Below are positions 26,589 to 35,101 of a stretch of DNA of 64,000 nt, one piece after another (positions within the stretch are counted from its first letter, which is position 1; every line of letters begins with the position of its first letter). The translations under genes were made by a program, and so were the position numbers. Origin of the DNA: Sulfitobacter sp. (GTDB lineage Bacteria; Pseudomonadota; Alphaproteobacteria; Rhodobacterales; Rhodobacteraceae); assembly GCA_017854855.1 (NCBI GenBank), contig JAFMGZ010000007.1:1-64000 (forward strand), read 5' to 3'. The notes under the pieces were generated by a model. It did not search any database, had not been told where the DNA came from, and was given only the letters and a program-made list of their open reading frames with translations.

Positions 26589-27752
26589 CTACGTGCCCAG
26601 TTTGACCAGCAGCTTTTTCATGAAATCATGGCCCGCATTGAACTGCGCCACCTCAATGAATTCATTGGGCTGATGCGCCTGCGCGATATCGCCGGGACCA
26701 CAGATCACGGCTGAATATCCGGCATCCTGAAATTGCCCGGCCTCTGTGCCATAGCTGACCTTGTGGCTGGCGTTGTCGCCGGTGATCTGGCGGACGAAAC
26801 TCTCTGCGGGCCCGTCTTCCTCGGGCTGCAGCGCTGGCACGTCAAAACGCGGCGTGATGTCAATGCGCGTCTGGGGCACCACCGCCTGCATCTGCGCCTC
26901 GACCTCACGGACCCTCTTGAGGTAGGCGTTGGCCCAGACGTCTTTGTCCTCGCCCGGCACCACGCGGAAATCCATCGCGAATTTGCAGTCCTTGGCGGTG
27001 ATGTTATGCGCCGTGCCCCCCTGAATCATGCCGACATGCAGGGTCGTAAAGGGCGGATCGAACATTGCTGCCAGATCGGTGGGCGTGGCTTCCATGTTCA
27101 AGGTGTTCATCTCATTGGCCCATTCGATCAGCTTGGCCCCGGCCATGATCGCATTCACCCCGGTGTGCAAAAGCGATGAATGCACCTCAAAGCCGACCAC
27201 ATGGGTGTCAAAGCCGATGCCGCCCTTGTGCCCTGTCACGGCCTGCATGGTCGATGGCTCGCCAATGATGGCGGCCGTGCCCTTGGGCAAGACCGGCTGC
27301 ATGGCCGCGATCATTGGCGGTGCGCCGGTACATCCGATTTCTTCGTCAAAGCTGAGCGCAATCTGCAGCGGACGCTTCAGCGTGCTGTACTTGCCCTCGA
27401 CCAGCGCCCAAAGCGCCAGCGCATCGAACCCCTTCATGTCGCAGGTGCCCCGGCCGTAGTATTTGCCGTCCTTTTCAACAACGCTGAACGGATCGGTATC
27501 CCAGGGCTGGCCATCCACCGGCACCACATCGGTATGCCCCGACAGGACCATCGCGCCCTCTTCCCAGGGACCGACATGGGCAAAGATCGCATGTTTGGGC
27601 TGGTTGGGGTCAATGTAGCGGTGGCTTTCGATGCCGTGACCGGCCAGATAGTCGGCCACCCAATCGACCAGCGGAATATTCGAATCACGCGATACGGTGG
27701 GAAAGCTGATCAGCTTTTCCATGATCTCGAAGGGGGAGAGCCTGACTGCCAT
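26589..27752 (-). CDS. argE: acetylornithine deacetylase (ArgE-type M20 peptidase)
   Basis: 387 aa from MAVRLSPFEIMEKLISFPTVS, placed after GAGG; four more upstream codons end in a TTG and are not favoured. M20/ArgE motifs: VLSGHTDVVPVDGQPWDTDPF, GRGTCDMKGFDALAL, SFDEEIGCTGAPPMIA and YGTEAGQFQDAG. It would deacetylate N-acetylornithine, but co-location with a peptide ABC transporter means that another N-acyl amino acid is equally possible. It begins 8 nt after the ATPase gene stop. Confidence 0.85.
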   Translation of the reverse strand: MAVRLSPFEIMEKLISFPTVSRDSNIPLVDWVADYLAGHGIESHRYIDPNQPKHAIFAHVGPWEEGAMVLSGHTDVVPVDGQPWDTDPFSVVEKDGKYYGRGTCDMKGFDALALWALVEGKYSTLKRPLQIALSFDEEIGCTGAPPMIAAMQPVLPKGTAAIIGEPSTMQAVTGHKGGIGFDTHVVGFEVHSSLLHTGVNAIMAGAKLIEWANEMNTLNMEATPTDLAAMFDPPFTTLHVGMIQGGTAHNITAKDCKFAMDFRVVPGEDKDVWANAYLKRVREVEAQMQAVVPQTRIDITPRFDVPALQPEEDGPAESFVRQITGDNASHKVSYGTEAGQFQDAGYSAVICGPGDIAQAHQPNEFIEVAQFNAGHDFMKKLLVKLGT

Positions 27753-27760
27753 GGTACGCC

Positions 27761-29593
27761 TCAATATCCGCTGTCGGTGATGAGCAGGAAATGCCCCGGA
27801 TGCACTTCGACATATTCCGAAGGCGCGGCCTTGTATTTGGCGGAATGGATCGGCGACGGGATCGGTTTAAAGTTCAGATCCCTTTCATCCTTGCGCTTGC
27901 GCGGGTCGGCGATGGGAACCGCCTTCATCAGCGCCTGCGTATAGGAATGCAACGGGTTCTCGAACACCTGATCGCGGCGGCCCCATTCCACTATTCGGCC
28001 CAGATACATCACGCCCACGTAATGGCTGACCCGTTCGACCACGGCCATGTCATGGCTGATGAACAAAAAGCTGAGCCCCAATTCGGACTGCAATTCCATC
28101 ATCAGGTTCAAAACCTGCGCCTGCACCGAAACATCCAGCGCCGATACCGCCTCATCTGCGATGATCAGCTTGGGGTTCAGCGCGAGGGCACGCGCGATGG
28201 CCACGCGCTGGCGCTGGCCGCCGGACAATTCATGGGGAAAACGGCGCATGTAGCTGCGGGGCAGTTCAACGCGGTCAAACAACATCTCGACCCGGTCCTG
28301 CACCGCCTTGCCCTTGAGCGTGCCAAAGTTGTGGATCGGCTCTGCCACCTGATCGGCCAGATGCATCTGCGGGTTCAGAGACGCAAAGGGATCCTGAAAG
28401 ATCATCTGCATGTCCAGCCGGGCTGTGCGCAGGTCGCGGTGGTTCAGCGCCATGATGTCCTTGCCGCCCAGGTTGATCTCACCCGACATCGGCTCCACCA
28501 GCCGCAAGATGGAGCGGCCCGCAGTGGATTTTCCGCAGCCTGATTCGCCCACAAGGCTAAGGGTCTGGCCCTTGTTGATGGTGAACGACAGGTCCTCGAC
28601 CGCATGGACATTCGCGACAGTGCGGCGAAAGAACCCGCCCTTGACCGGAAAGCGTGTGGTCAGGTTCTTGACCGTCAGCAGCACCTCTTCGGTGCCCTCG
28701 ATGGGCACGATCGGCTTGTCCTTGGTCCCCAGCAGTTTCATCGGCTCAGGATATCTTTTGCCCGTCATCTCGCCCAGCTTGGGCACCGCCGCCAAAAGCG
28801 CTTTGGTATAGGCATGCTTGGGGTTCTCGAAGATCTCTTCGACCGTCCCCTCCTCGACCTTGTTGCCACGGAACATCACGACCACCCGGTCAGCCATCTG
28901 TGCCACAACGGCCATGTCATGGGTGATGAACATCACCGCCGTGCCGGTCTCGCGCTTCAGACGGTCCATCAGTGCCAGGATTTCCGCCTGGATCGTCACA
29001 TCCAGCGCGGTCGTCGGCTCATCCGCGATCAACAGGCGCGGCTCGCAAGCCAGCGCCATCGCGATCACCACGCGCTGGCGCATCCCGCCTGACAATTCAT
29101 GCGGATACTGCTTCAGCCTGCGCTCAGGCTCAGGGATTCGCACCTGCGTCAACAGCTCCAGCGCCCGCGCTTCGGCCTGCCGCTTGTTCATGCCTTTGTG
29201 CAGGCGCAGCCCTTCGGTCATTTGCCGGCCAACGGTGAAAACAGGGTTCAACGCGGTCATCGGTTCCTGAAAGATCATGCCGATCTCATTGCCGCGAATG
29301 CGCCGCATCTCATCTGCGCCGGTCTTGGCCAGATCAATCTGGTCGCCGTTAGAACGATCAAAAAGTAGGCGACCGCCCGAAATTTCACCGCCCCCATATT
29401 CCACCAGCCGCATCAGCGACAGCGAAGACACTGATTTTCCCGAACCAGATTCGCCCACAACACAGACAGTCTCGCCTGGATTGATGTCAAAACTGACGTC
29501 CTCAACCCCGACAACCGGACCATCTTTGGTCTGAAATTCGACGCGAAGGCCTTTAATTTGTGCGATTGGAGCCGCGGTTGTCTGGTCGAGCAT
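27761..29593 (-). CDS. peptide ABC transporter, fused double ATP-binding protein
   Basis: 610 aa from MLDQTTAAPIAQIKGLRVEF, which follows AGGGGAAATC; the open frame 34 codons further upstream is spurious. Two complete ABC modules are fused, as in GsiA. Module 1 has Walker A GESGSGKSVSSLSLMRL, LSGGMRQRVVIAMALA and DEPTTALDVTIQ. Module 2 has GESGCGKSTAGRSILRL, LSGGQRQRVAIARALALNPKLIIADEAVSALDVS. It energises the permease pair encoded divergently on the plus strand. Substrate class: dipeptides, oligopeptides or glutathione. Confidence 0.93.
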   Translation of the reverse strand: MLDQTTAAPIAQIKGLRVEFQTKDGPVVGVEDVSFDINPGETVCVVGESGSGKSVSSLSLMRLVEYGGGEISGGRLLFDRSNGDQIDLAKTGADEMRRIRGNEIGMIFQEPMTALNPVFTVGRQMTEGLRLHKGMNKRQAEARALELLTQVRIPEPERRLKQYPHELSGGMRQRVVIAMALACEPRLLIADEPTTALDVTIQAEILALMDRLKRETGTAVMFITHDMAVVAQMADRVVVMFRGNKVEEGTVEEIFENPKHAYTKALLAAVPKLGEMTGKRYPEPMKLLGTKDKPIVPIEGTEEVLLTVKNLTTRFPVKGGFFRRTVANVHAVEDLSFTINKGQTLSLVGESGCGKSTAGRSILRLVEPMSGEINLGGKDIMALNHRDLRTARLDMQMIFQDPFASLNPQMHLADQVAEPIHNFGTLKGKAVQDRVEMLFDRVELPRSYMRRFPHELSGGQRQRVAIARALALNPKLIIADEAVSALDVSVQAQVLNLMMELQSELGLSFLFISHDMAVVERVSHYVGVMYLGRIVEWGRRDQVFENPLHSYTQALMKAVPIADPRKRKDERDLNFKPIPSPIHSAKYKAAPSEYVEVHPGHFLLITDSGY

Positions 29594-29912
29594 GATTTCC
29601 CCTGTCGCTTTTTGCAGCGTTATAGCCTGCACGCTACGGCCAATGCCCCGACAGGTCAAACCGCTCGGCCCATTGCGCGACCAATTTCTAGGCAATTTTG
29701 CTTTTGCGTGATGACAAGGCTTGCATTTTGGGCAGAAATTGGTGTGATTGCGTGCATGCGTTCTGGGGGAACGTACCGGACGTTATATTTATTTCTCATG
29801 ATTACCTTGAGTTACTTGACGTTCTTAAAGTTTCCTCGGAATGATGACGCCGGATGGAGACCCCATCCCAAAACGCGATGCATCGAAAGACGTATCCAAC
29901 AAGGAGAGTATA

Positions 29913-31634
29913 ATGAAACTGAGAACCCTACTGATGGGTGCGATTGCGACAACCGCTTTTGCCCCTCTGGCCTTTGCCGACGGTCATACCGGCGAGCGTG
30001 GCCGCGACGGCGAAGTCAAAATCATCTATTGGCAAGCCCCGTCCATCCTGAACCCCTACCTGTCCGGTGGTACCAAGGACGTTGAATCCGCCTCTCTCGT
30101 GGTAGAGCCTCTGGCGCGCTACACAGAAACAGGTGCCATGGTTCCGTTCCTGGCCGAAGACATCCCCACGGTTGCCAACGGCGGCGTATCCGAAGATCTG
30201 ACCACCATCACGTGGAAGATCAAGGAAGGCATGGTTTGGTCCGATGGCACGCCACTGACCTCCGCAGACGTGAAATTCACGGCTGAATACTGCATGCACC
30301 CCGAAGGTGGCTGTGCACAGGCGGCCTTCTTTGACGGTGTTGAATCGGTCGAAGCACTGGACGATCTGACGGTCAAAGTGACCTTCAACCAGCCCAAGCC
30401 CAACCCATACGGCCCCTTCGTCGGTGGCCAGTCGCCTATTATTCAGGCAGCACAGTTCGCTGATTGCCTTGGTGCCAAGGCACCAGAGTGTACAGAAGCC
30501 AACTTCAACCCAATCGGCACGGGTCCTTTCGTGGTTGATGATTTCCGTCCAAACGACGTGATCACAATGTCCGCGAACCCCAACTACCGTGACCCAAGCA
30601 AGCCTGCCTTTGCCAAGCTGACCTTCAAAGGTGGCGGCGATGCGGTTGCTGCGGGCCGTGCGGTTCTGGAAACCGGTGAATTCGACTACGCCTGGAACCT
30701 CCAGCTGGCACCCGACGTGATTGCCAAGATGGAAGAAGGCGGCAAAGGTGTTGCGATTGCAGGCTTTGGTCCGCTGGTTGAGCGTATCGAGATGAACCTC
30801 ACCAACCCATCCCCTGATCTGCCACCAGAGACACGTGCGACCGTTGCAGAACCCCACCCAATCCTGTCCGACTTCAAAGTACGCAAGGCGCTTTCCATGG
30901 CGATCGACCGCGCGCTGCTGACCGAAGTCGGCTATGGCAAGGCCGGTTCACCAACATGTAACCTCGTCCCTGCACCCGCACTTTATGCCTCCGACAACAC
31001 AGAATGTCTGACACAGGACATCGAAGGCGCAAAGGCACTGCTGGAAGAAGCCGGTTGGACCGACACGGATGGCGACGGTGTACGTGACAAGGACGGCATG
31101 AAGCTGGCACTGCTGTACCAGACATCCACAAACGCGGTACGTCAGGACTTCCAGGCGCTGATCAAAGACTGGTGGCAGCAAATCGGTGTTGAAACCGAAC
31201 TGCGCAACCTTGACGCTTCCGTCTTCTTTGGTGGTGACCCAGGTTCTCCTGACACGTTCCAGAAGTTCTATGCGGACGTGGAAATGTACGCCAACACCTT
31301 CAACGGCACAGACCCCCAGCAGTATCTGGCGGCCTATCGTTGCGGCGGCGAACCAAAGCCATCCAGCCAGTGGCAGGGTGAAAACATCAACCGCTTCTGT
31401 GATCCGGCCTATGACGCCATGATCGACGAGCTGGCCCGTACAGGCGATCTTGAGAAGCGCGGCGAGCTGGGCCGCAAGATGAACGACATGCTGACCAAAG
31501 ACACGATGACAATCGTGCCGCTGGTCAACCGTGCGCGCGTCTCTGCCCACGCAGACAGCCTCGGCGGTGTTGTCCTGAACGTTTGGGACTCAGAGCTGTG
31601 GAATGTTGCCGACTGGTATCGCAAAGGCGAATAA
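29913..31634 (+). CDS. peptide ABC transporter substrate-binding protein (SBP family 5)
   Basis: 573 aa from MKLRTLLMGAIATTAFAPLAFADG, a clear signal peptide cut after AFA; AAGGAGAG precedes the ATG. Family 5 features include VVEPLARYTETGAMVPFLAEDIPTV, TSADVKFTAEYC and NPIGTGPFVVDDFRPNDVITMSANPNYRD, and VRKALSMAIDRA. Periplasmic receptor that delivers peptide to the permeases downstream. Its third-position base use is visibly less G/C-rich than that of its neighbours, consistent with high expression or with a different origin. Two hairpins follow the stop. Confidence 0.93.
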   Translation: MKLRTLLMGAIATTAFAPLAFADGHTGERGRDGEVKIIYWQAPSILNPYLSGGTKDVESASLVVEPLARYTETGAMVPFLAEDIPTVANGGVSEDLTTITWKIKEGMVWSDGTPLTSADVKFTAEYCMHPEGGCAQAAFFDGVESVEALDDLTVKVTFNQPKPNPYGPFVGGQSPIIQAAQFADCLGAKAPECTEANFNPIGTGPFVVDDFRPNDVITMSANPNYRDPSKPAFAKLTFKGGGDAVAAGRAVLETGEFDYAWNLQLAPDVIAKMEEGGKGVAIAGFGPLVERIEMNLTNPSPDLPPETRATVAEPHPILSDFKVRKALSMAIDRALLTEVGYGKAGSPTCNLVPAPALYASDNTECLTQDIEGAKALLEEAGWTDTDGDGVRDKDGMKLALLYQTSTNAVRQDFQALIKDWWQQIGVETELRNLDASVFFGGDPGSPDTFQKFYADVEMYANTFNGTDPQQYLAAYRCGGEPKPSSQWQGENINRFCDPAYDAMIDELARTGDLEKRGELGRKMNDMLTKDTMTIVPLVNRARVSAHADSLGGVVLNVWDSELWNVADWYRKGE

Positions 31635-31644
31635 ATAATGGTCT

Positions 31645-31666
31645 GGCGGGGAAATCCCCGCCTTAC
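31645..31666 (-). repeat. REP-like hairpin 3 (after the substrate-binding protein)
   Basis: GGCGGGG (31645-31651), loop AAAT, CCCCGCC (31656-31662), then TTAC. Read on the minus strand it has the GTAAGG foot. It starts 10 nt after the stop codon and probably also stabilises the abundant upstream mRNA segment. Confidence 0.7.
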
Positions 31667-31675
31667 CCAACACCC

Positions 31676-31698
31676 GTAGGGCGGGGTCACCCCCGCCC
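31676..31698 (+). repeat. REP-like hairpin 4 (before the first permease)
   Basis: GTAG foot, GGGCGGGG (31679-31686), loop TCAC, CCCCGCCC (31691-31698). It is a second copy in inverse orientation to hairpin 3, 13 nt away, giving a pair resembling a REP doublet (BIME-like) within the 108-nt gap between substrate-binding protein and permease. Confidence 0.7.
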
Positions 31699-31742
31699 TG
31701 CACCCTTTCCCATAGACCGATAAACAAAGGCGACGGCCACCC

Positions 31743-32780
31743 ATGCTGACCTTCACCCTGAGACGATTGATCCTCTCTGTTCCGACACTTTTGTTCATCA
31801 GTCTTGTGATCTTTGGCCTGCTGCAACTGGCACCGGGCGATCCCATGGCACAGGTCCCCCTGACCGTACCCCCAGAGGTCAAACAAAAGATGCGCGAGGC
31901 GCTTGGCCTGGGCGCGCCGTGGTATGTCCAATACTACAAATGGCTGATCCAGTTCTTCTGGATCGAACCCAAGATCTTTATCGACTACCTGACCAACACC
32001 AGCTTCCTGTTCGGCTGGTTGCCCGACACCGCCTTTTATCAGGGCGAATTGCGCGTGATCTCCTGGCAGACCCGCTCTCCGGTGATGGATATCGTGGTCC
32101 AGCGGATGCCACAGACGCTCTGGGTGGTTGGGCTCAGCTATATCGTGGGCATCGTGATCGCCATTCCGATCGGCATTTACTCGGCCTACAAACATTATTC
32201 GGTGTTCGATCAGGCCGGTACCTTTGTCACCATGGTCGGCTTTTCCATTCCGCCCTTCTTTACCGGGCCGCTGCTGATCGTGATCTTTTCGGTCACCCTG
32301 GGCTGGCTACCATCCATCTATGACACCACCCATGTGGTCACGGATTGGGAGAGCTTCAAAATCCAGTTCTTCCAGATGGTCATGCCCGTGATGGTGCTGG
32401 CCCTGCAAACGACAGCCCAGATCAGCCGCTACATGCGCGGTGCCATGCTGGACAACCTCAATCAGGACTATGTGCGCACCGCCCGCGCCAAGGGCCTGCG
32501 CGAAGGGGTTGTGGTTATGGTCCATGTCCTGCGCAACTCGATGATCCCCGTGGTCACGGTGATTGCCCTTGGGATGCCCGCGATCTTTGGCGGGGCTATC
32601 ATCACTGAAAACGTGTTCAAGGTGAACGGCATCGGCCAGCTGCTGCTGACCGCCCTTTTCGCCAACGACCTGCCGATGGTGATGACGCTGACCTTTATCT
32701 TCGCCATCCTCATCGTTCTGTTCAACCTAATCGCCGATGTCCTCTACGGCCTACTCGACCCAAGGATCCGCTATGACTGA
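31743..32780 (+). CDS. peptide ABC transporter permease (DppB-type)
   Basis: 345 aa. Opening transmembrane helix MLTFTLRRLILSVPTLLFISLVIFGLLQLAPGDP has the classic PGDP of DppB/OppB. Five further helices follow, with the EAA-loop region YVRTARAKGLREGVVVMVHVLRNSMIPVVTVIALG that docks on the ATPase and the family end VFNLIADVLYGLLDPRIRYD. Its last 8 bases overlap the next permease gene (ATGACTGA). Confidence 0.94.
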   Translation: MLTFTLRRLILSVPTLLFISLVIFGLLQLAPGDPMAQVPLTVPPEVKQKMREALGLGAPWYVQYYKWLIQFFWIEPKIFIDYLTNTSFLFGWLPDTAFYQGELRVISWQTRSPVMDIVVQRMPQTLWVVGLSYIVGIVIAIPIGIYSAYKHYSVFDQAGTFVTMVGFSIPPFFTGPLLIVIFSVTLGWLPSIYDTTHVVTDWESFKIQFFQMVMPVMVLALQTTAQISRYMRGAMLDNLNQDYVRTARAKGLREGVVVMVHVLRNSMIPVVTVIALGMPAIFGGAIITENVFKVNGIGQLLLTALFANDLPMVMTLTFIFAILIVLFNLIADVLYGLLDPRIRYD

Positions 32781-33759
32781 TCAAGCGACCACACCAGACG
32801 AGATCGAAGTATTTGGTGCCCTGACCGACAAAGAGCCGCAAAAACCACCGCGCAGCCAGTGGAAGGACGTCTGGGACCAGTTCCGCAAACACAAGGGCGC
32901 TGTCTTTGGCGGCGGGTTCCTGCTGTTCATCACCCTTGGCGTGATCTTTGGCCCATGGCTGTGGGATGTCGACCCCAAGACCCTGGACATCCGCAACAAG
33001 GACTGGCGTCCGATCTATACCCTGCTTTGGGACGGCGACGCCAAGGCAGGCTGGTCGCATCCCTTTGGCACCGACCAGCTGGGCCGTGACATTCTGGCCC
33101 AGATGATCGCAGGCGGTCGCGTCTCCATGGCGGTGGGCTGGCTGGCCATGGGCCTTGCGCTGCTGATCGGTACGGCCATCGGCGTCATGTCGGGCTATTT
33201 CAAACGTCTCGACTTCCTGATGATGCGCTTTACCGATCTGGTGCTGTCGCTGCCCATCCTGCCCCTGACGCTTTTGGCCGTGACCCTGTTCCGCCAGCCG
33301 CTCAACTCGCGCTTTGGCCCCGAAGGCGGCATGTTCATCCTGATCGTCGGCATCATCGGCCTGACCTCCTGGATGCAGACAGCACGGATCGTGCGCGGCG
33401 ACATCCTGGCGCTCAAGGAACGCGAATTCATCCTTGCCGCCCGCTCAATCGGGACCACCTCGGGCAAGATCATCCGCCGGCACCTGCTGCCCAATGTGAT
33501 CTCGCCGATCATGGTCTCTGCCACTTTGGGTTTGGCTACGGCGATCATCACGGAAAGCGCGCTCAGCTTTCTGGGCGTGGGCTTTCCGTCGGATTATCCA
33601 ACATGGGGCAAATTGCTGGCCGATGCGGTGCAGCGGATGCAGGACTATCCCGAACGCGTGCTGCTGCCGGGTATTGCAATCTCGCTCACCGTGCTCAGCG
33701 TGAACTACCTGGGCGACGGGCTGCGCGATGCGCTTGATCCGCGGATCCGCGGCCGCTGA
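32773..33759 (+). CDS. peptide ABC transporter permease (DppC-type)
   Basis: 328 aa from MTDQATTPDEIEVFG; earlier in-frame codons lie within the previous gene. After a soluble N-terminus the helix FGGGFLLFITLGVIFGPWLW leads to HPFGTDQLGRDILAQMIAGGRVSMAVGW, a DppC/OppC hallmark. The EAA loop REFILAARSIGTTSGKIIRRHLLPNVISPIMVSATLGLATAI and the end LNYLGDGLRDALDPR-type (here VNYLGDGLRDALDPRIRGR) are present. It pairs with the upstream permease. Confidence 0.94.
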   Translation: MTDQATTPDEIEVFGALTDKEPQKPPRSQWKDVWDQFRKHKGAVFGGGFLLFITLGVIFGPWLWDVDPKTLDIRNKDWRPIYTLLWDGDAKAGWSHPFGTDQLGRDILAQMIAGGRVSMAVGWLAMGLALLIGTAIGVMSGYFKRLDFLMMRFTDLVLSLPILPLTLLAVTLFRQPLNSRFGPEGGMFILIVGIIGLTSWMQTARIVRGDILALKEREFILAARSIGTTSGKIIRRHLLPNVISPIMVSATLGLATAIITESALSFLGVGFPSDYPTWGKLLADAVQRMQDYPERVLLPGIAISLTVLSVNYLGDGLRDALDPRIRGR

Positions 33760-33770
33760 AACCGCACAAA

Positions 33771-33793
33771 GGTGGAGGAGGCCTCCACCCTAC
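33771..33793 (-). repeat. REP-like hairpin 5 (after the DppC-type gene)
   Basis: GGTGGAGG (33771-33778), AGG, CCTCCACC (33782-33789), then CTAC. The minus strand therefore reads with a GTAGGG foot. It starts 12 nt after the permease stop. Confidence 0.7.
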
Positions 33794-33816
33794 GTAAGGT
33801 GGCCCCCCGGGCCACC
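33794..33816 (+). repeat. REP-like hairpin 6 (adjacent, inverted to hairpin 5)
   Basis: GTAAGG foot, GGTGGCCC (33798-33805), CCC, GGGCCACC (33809-33816). Together with hairpin 5 it makes a second head-to-tail inverted doublet, as at 31645-31698. Confidence 0.7.
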
Positions 33817-33838
33817 CTCCCCCCCGAATAAGGATCAC

Positions 33839-33873
33839 AACGCAAGGCAAGCCGGTTTGGCAGGCCTTGCGTT
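33839..33873 (+). terminator. hairpin at the end of the peptide transporter operon
   Basis: AACGCAAGGC (33839-33848) and GCCTTGCGTT (33864-33873) form a 10-bp perfect stem with a 15-nt loop that itself contains GCC/GGC. There is no run of T after it, so factor-independent termination is uncertain. Confidence 0.4.
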
Positions 33874-33900
33874 CATCATTTCCGCCAATCGCGGAACAGA

Positions 33901-33956
33901 CATTCCGACAATTCCAGCCCGACAGAATTTCGTTCTGACATTCAAGGGTCGGAATG
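33901..33956 (+). promoter_or_regulatory. nested inverted repeats upstream of the YeeE-type gene
   Basis: Outer arms CATTCCGAC (33901-33909) and GTCGGAATG (33948-33956) are perfect. Inside lies CAGAA-TTTCG-TTCTG (33923-33937). The structure ends 71 nt before the ATG. It may be a paired operator or a folded 5' leader. Confidence 0.5.
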
Positions 33957-34027
33957 CGTATGTCAGCCTTGATCAGCCTAATTTTCCGCTCCAAATGGAA
34001 CACATGTTCTAAAATAGGAGTCAGGGC

Positions 34028-35101
34028 ATGTTCGAGACCTTCGCATTCGAGACACTGACAGCGCCGCAGGCCTCTGTCTATTTCGCCCTGATCATCGGGG
34101 CACTCTTTGGCGTGCTGGCCCAGATCACCCGCTTTTGTTTCCGCCGCGCCGTGGTGGGCGAGGATCGCCGCGCGGCGGCCGGTGTCTGGCTGACCGCGCT
34201 GGCCGTTGCCGTGCTTGGGACCCAAGCCGCCGTGACCGCCGGCTGGATCAGCTTTGACGATCACCGCTTCATGGTGTCCGACATGCCGGTGCTGGCGATT
34301 GCTGTTGGCGGGCTGCTGTTTGGCGCGGGCATGGTGCTGACGCGCGGCTGTGTCTCGCGGCTGACCGTGCTGACGGGCTCTGGCAACCTGCGCGCCGCTT
34401 TCGTGCTGCTGGTCTTTGCCGTGGTGGCCCATATGACGCTCAAAGGGGTGCTGGCCCCGCTGCGCACGTCCCTTGGGGCGGTGACGGTGCCCATGGGCGA
34501 CTACACCACCCTTGCCGCCCTGCCGGGCGGTGGCTGGCTGTGGTCGGGCGTGATCGCCATCGCGGCACTGGGCTTTGCGCTGCGCTCGGGCAATCGTGCC
34601 GGGATGCTGGCACTGGCGGTGCTGATCGGGCTGCTGGTCCCTGCGGCCTGGGTCGGGACGGGGTTCATACTCTATGACGACTTTGATCCCATCGCGATGG
34701 AGAGCCTGTCCTTCACCTCACCGGCGGCAGATACGCTGTTCTGGAGCATTGCCAGCACGTCAATCGCACCGGGTTTCGGCACCGGCCTGTTGGGCGGCGT
34801 GCTGCTGGGGGCGCTGGCGGCCAGCCTGACCTTTGGTGGCTTCCAATGGCAAAGCTTTGACAGCGCCCGCCAGACCGGCCGCTATACGCTGGGGGCTGCC
34901 CTGATGGGCGTCGGCGGTGTGCTGGCCGGTGGCTGTACGCTGGGCGCGGGCCTGTCAGGCGTGCCTGCCCTCTCCGTCGCGGCCCTTCTCGCGATTGCAA
35001 CGATTGCCCTGGGCGCAAAGCTCGCCCAGGCGCTGCTCAGCCAAGATGTTTTCGCAGACGCCGCACCATCAGCCACACGGCACCAACTACCGGCAGAGTG
35101 A
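34028..35101 (+). CDS. YeeE/YedE family sulfur-compound transporter
   Basis: 357 aa polytopic membrane protein with about nine to ten hydrophobic segments. The conserved cysteine motifs of the YeeE family are visible: ITRFCFRRAVVGED near residue 35-40, GMVLTRGCVSRLTVLTGSGNLRAAFV around 100, and GGCTLGAGLSGVPALSV around 300. Characterised members import thiosulfate via these cysteines. No TusA-like partner is adjacent. The ATG follows TAGGAG. Its last 65 bases overlap, tail to tail, the end of the DUF3422 gene. Confidence 0.88.
   Translation: MFETFAFETLTAPQASVYFALIIGALFGVLAQITRFCFRRAVVGEDRRAAAGVWLTALAVAVLGTQAAVTAGWISFDDHRFMVSDMPVLAIAVGGLLFGAGMVLTRGCVSRLTVLTGSGNLRAAFVLLVFAVVAHMTLKGVLAPLRTSLGAVTVPMGDYTTLAALPGGGWLWSGVIAIAALGFALRSGNRAGMLALAVLIGLLVPAAWVGTGFILYDDFDPIAMESLSFTSPAADTLFWSIASTSIAPGFGTGLLGGVLLGALAASLTFGGFQWQSFDSARQTGRYTLGAALMGVGGVLAGGCTLGAGLSGVPALSVAALLAIATIALGAKLAQALLSQDVFADAAPSATRHQLPAE

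Noticed and set aside
29594-29912. Possible sigma-70 boxes (TTGACG at 29816; TATATT at 29784) in the divergent promoter region of the peptide transporter.
   Set aside because: The partner boxes are poor at the right spacing; the region surely holds promoters but none can be assigned with confidence.
29928-31550. Minus-strand open frames (309 and 200 codons) within the substrate-binding protein gene.
   Set aside because: Shadow frames; they have Cys/His/Trp-rich composition with no domain and no start signals.
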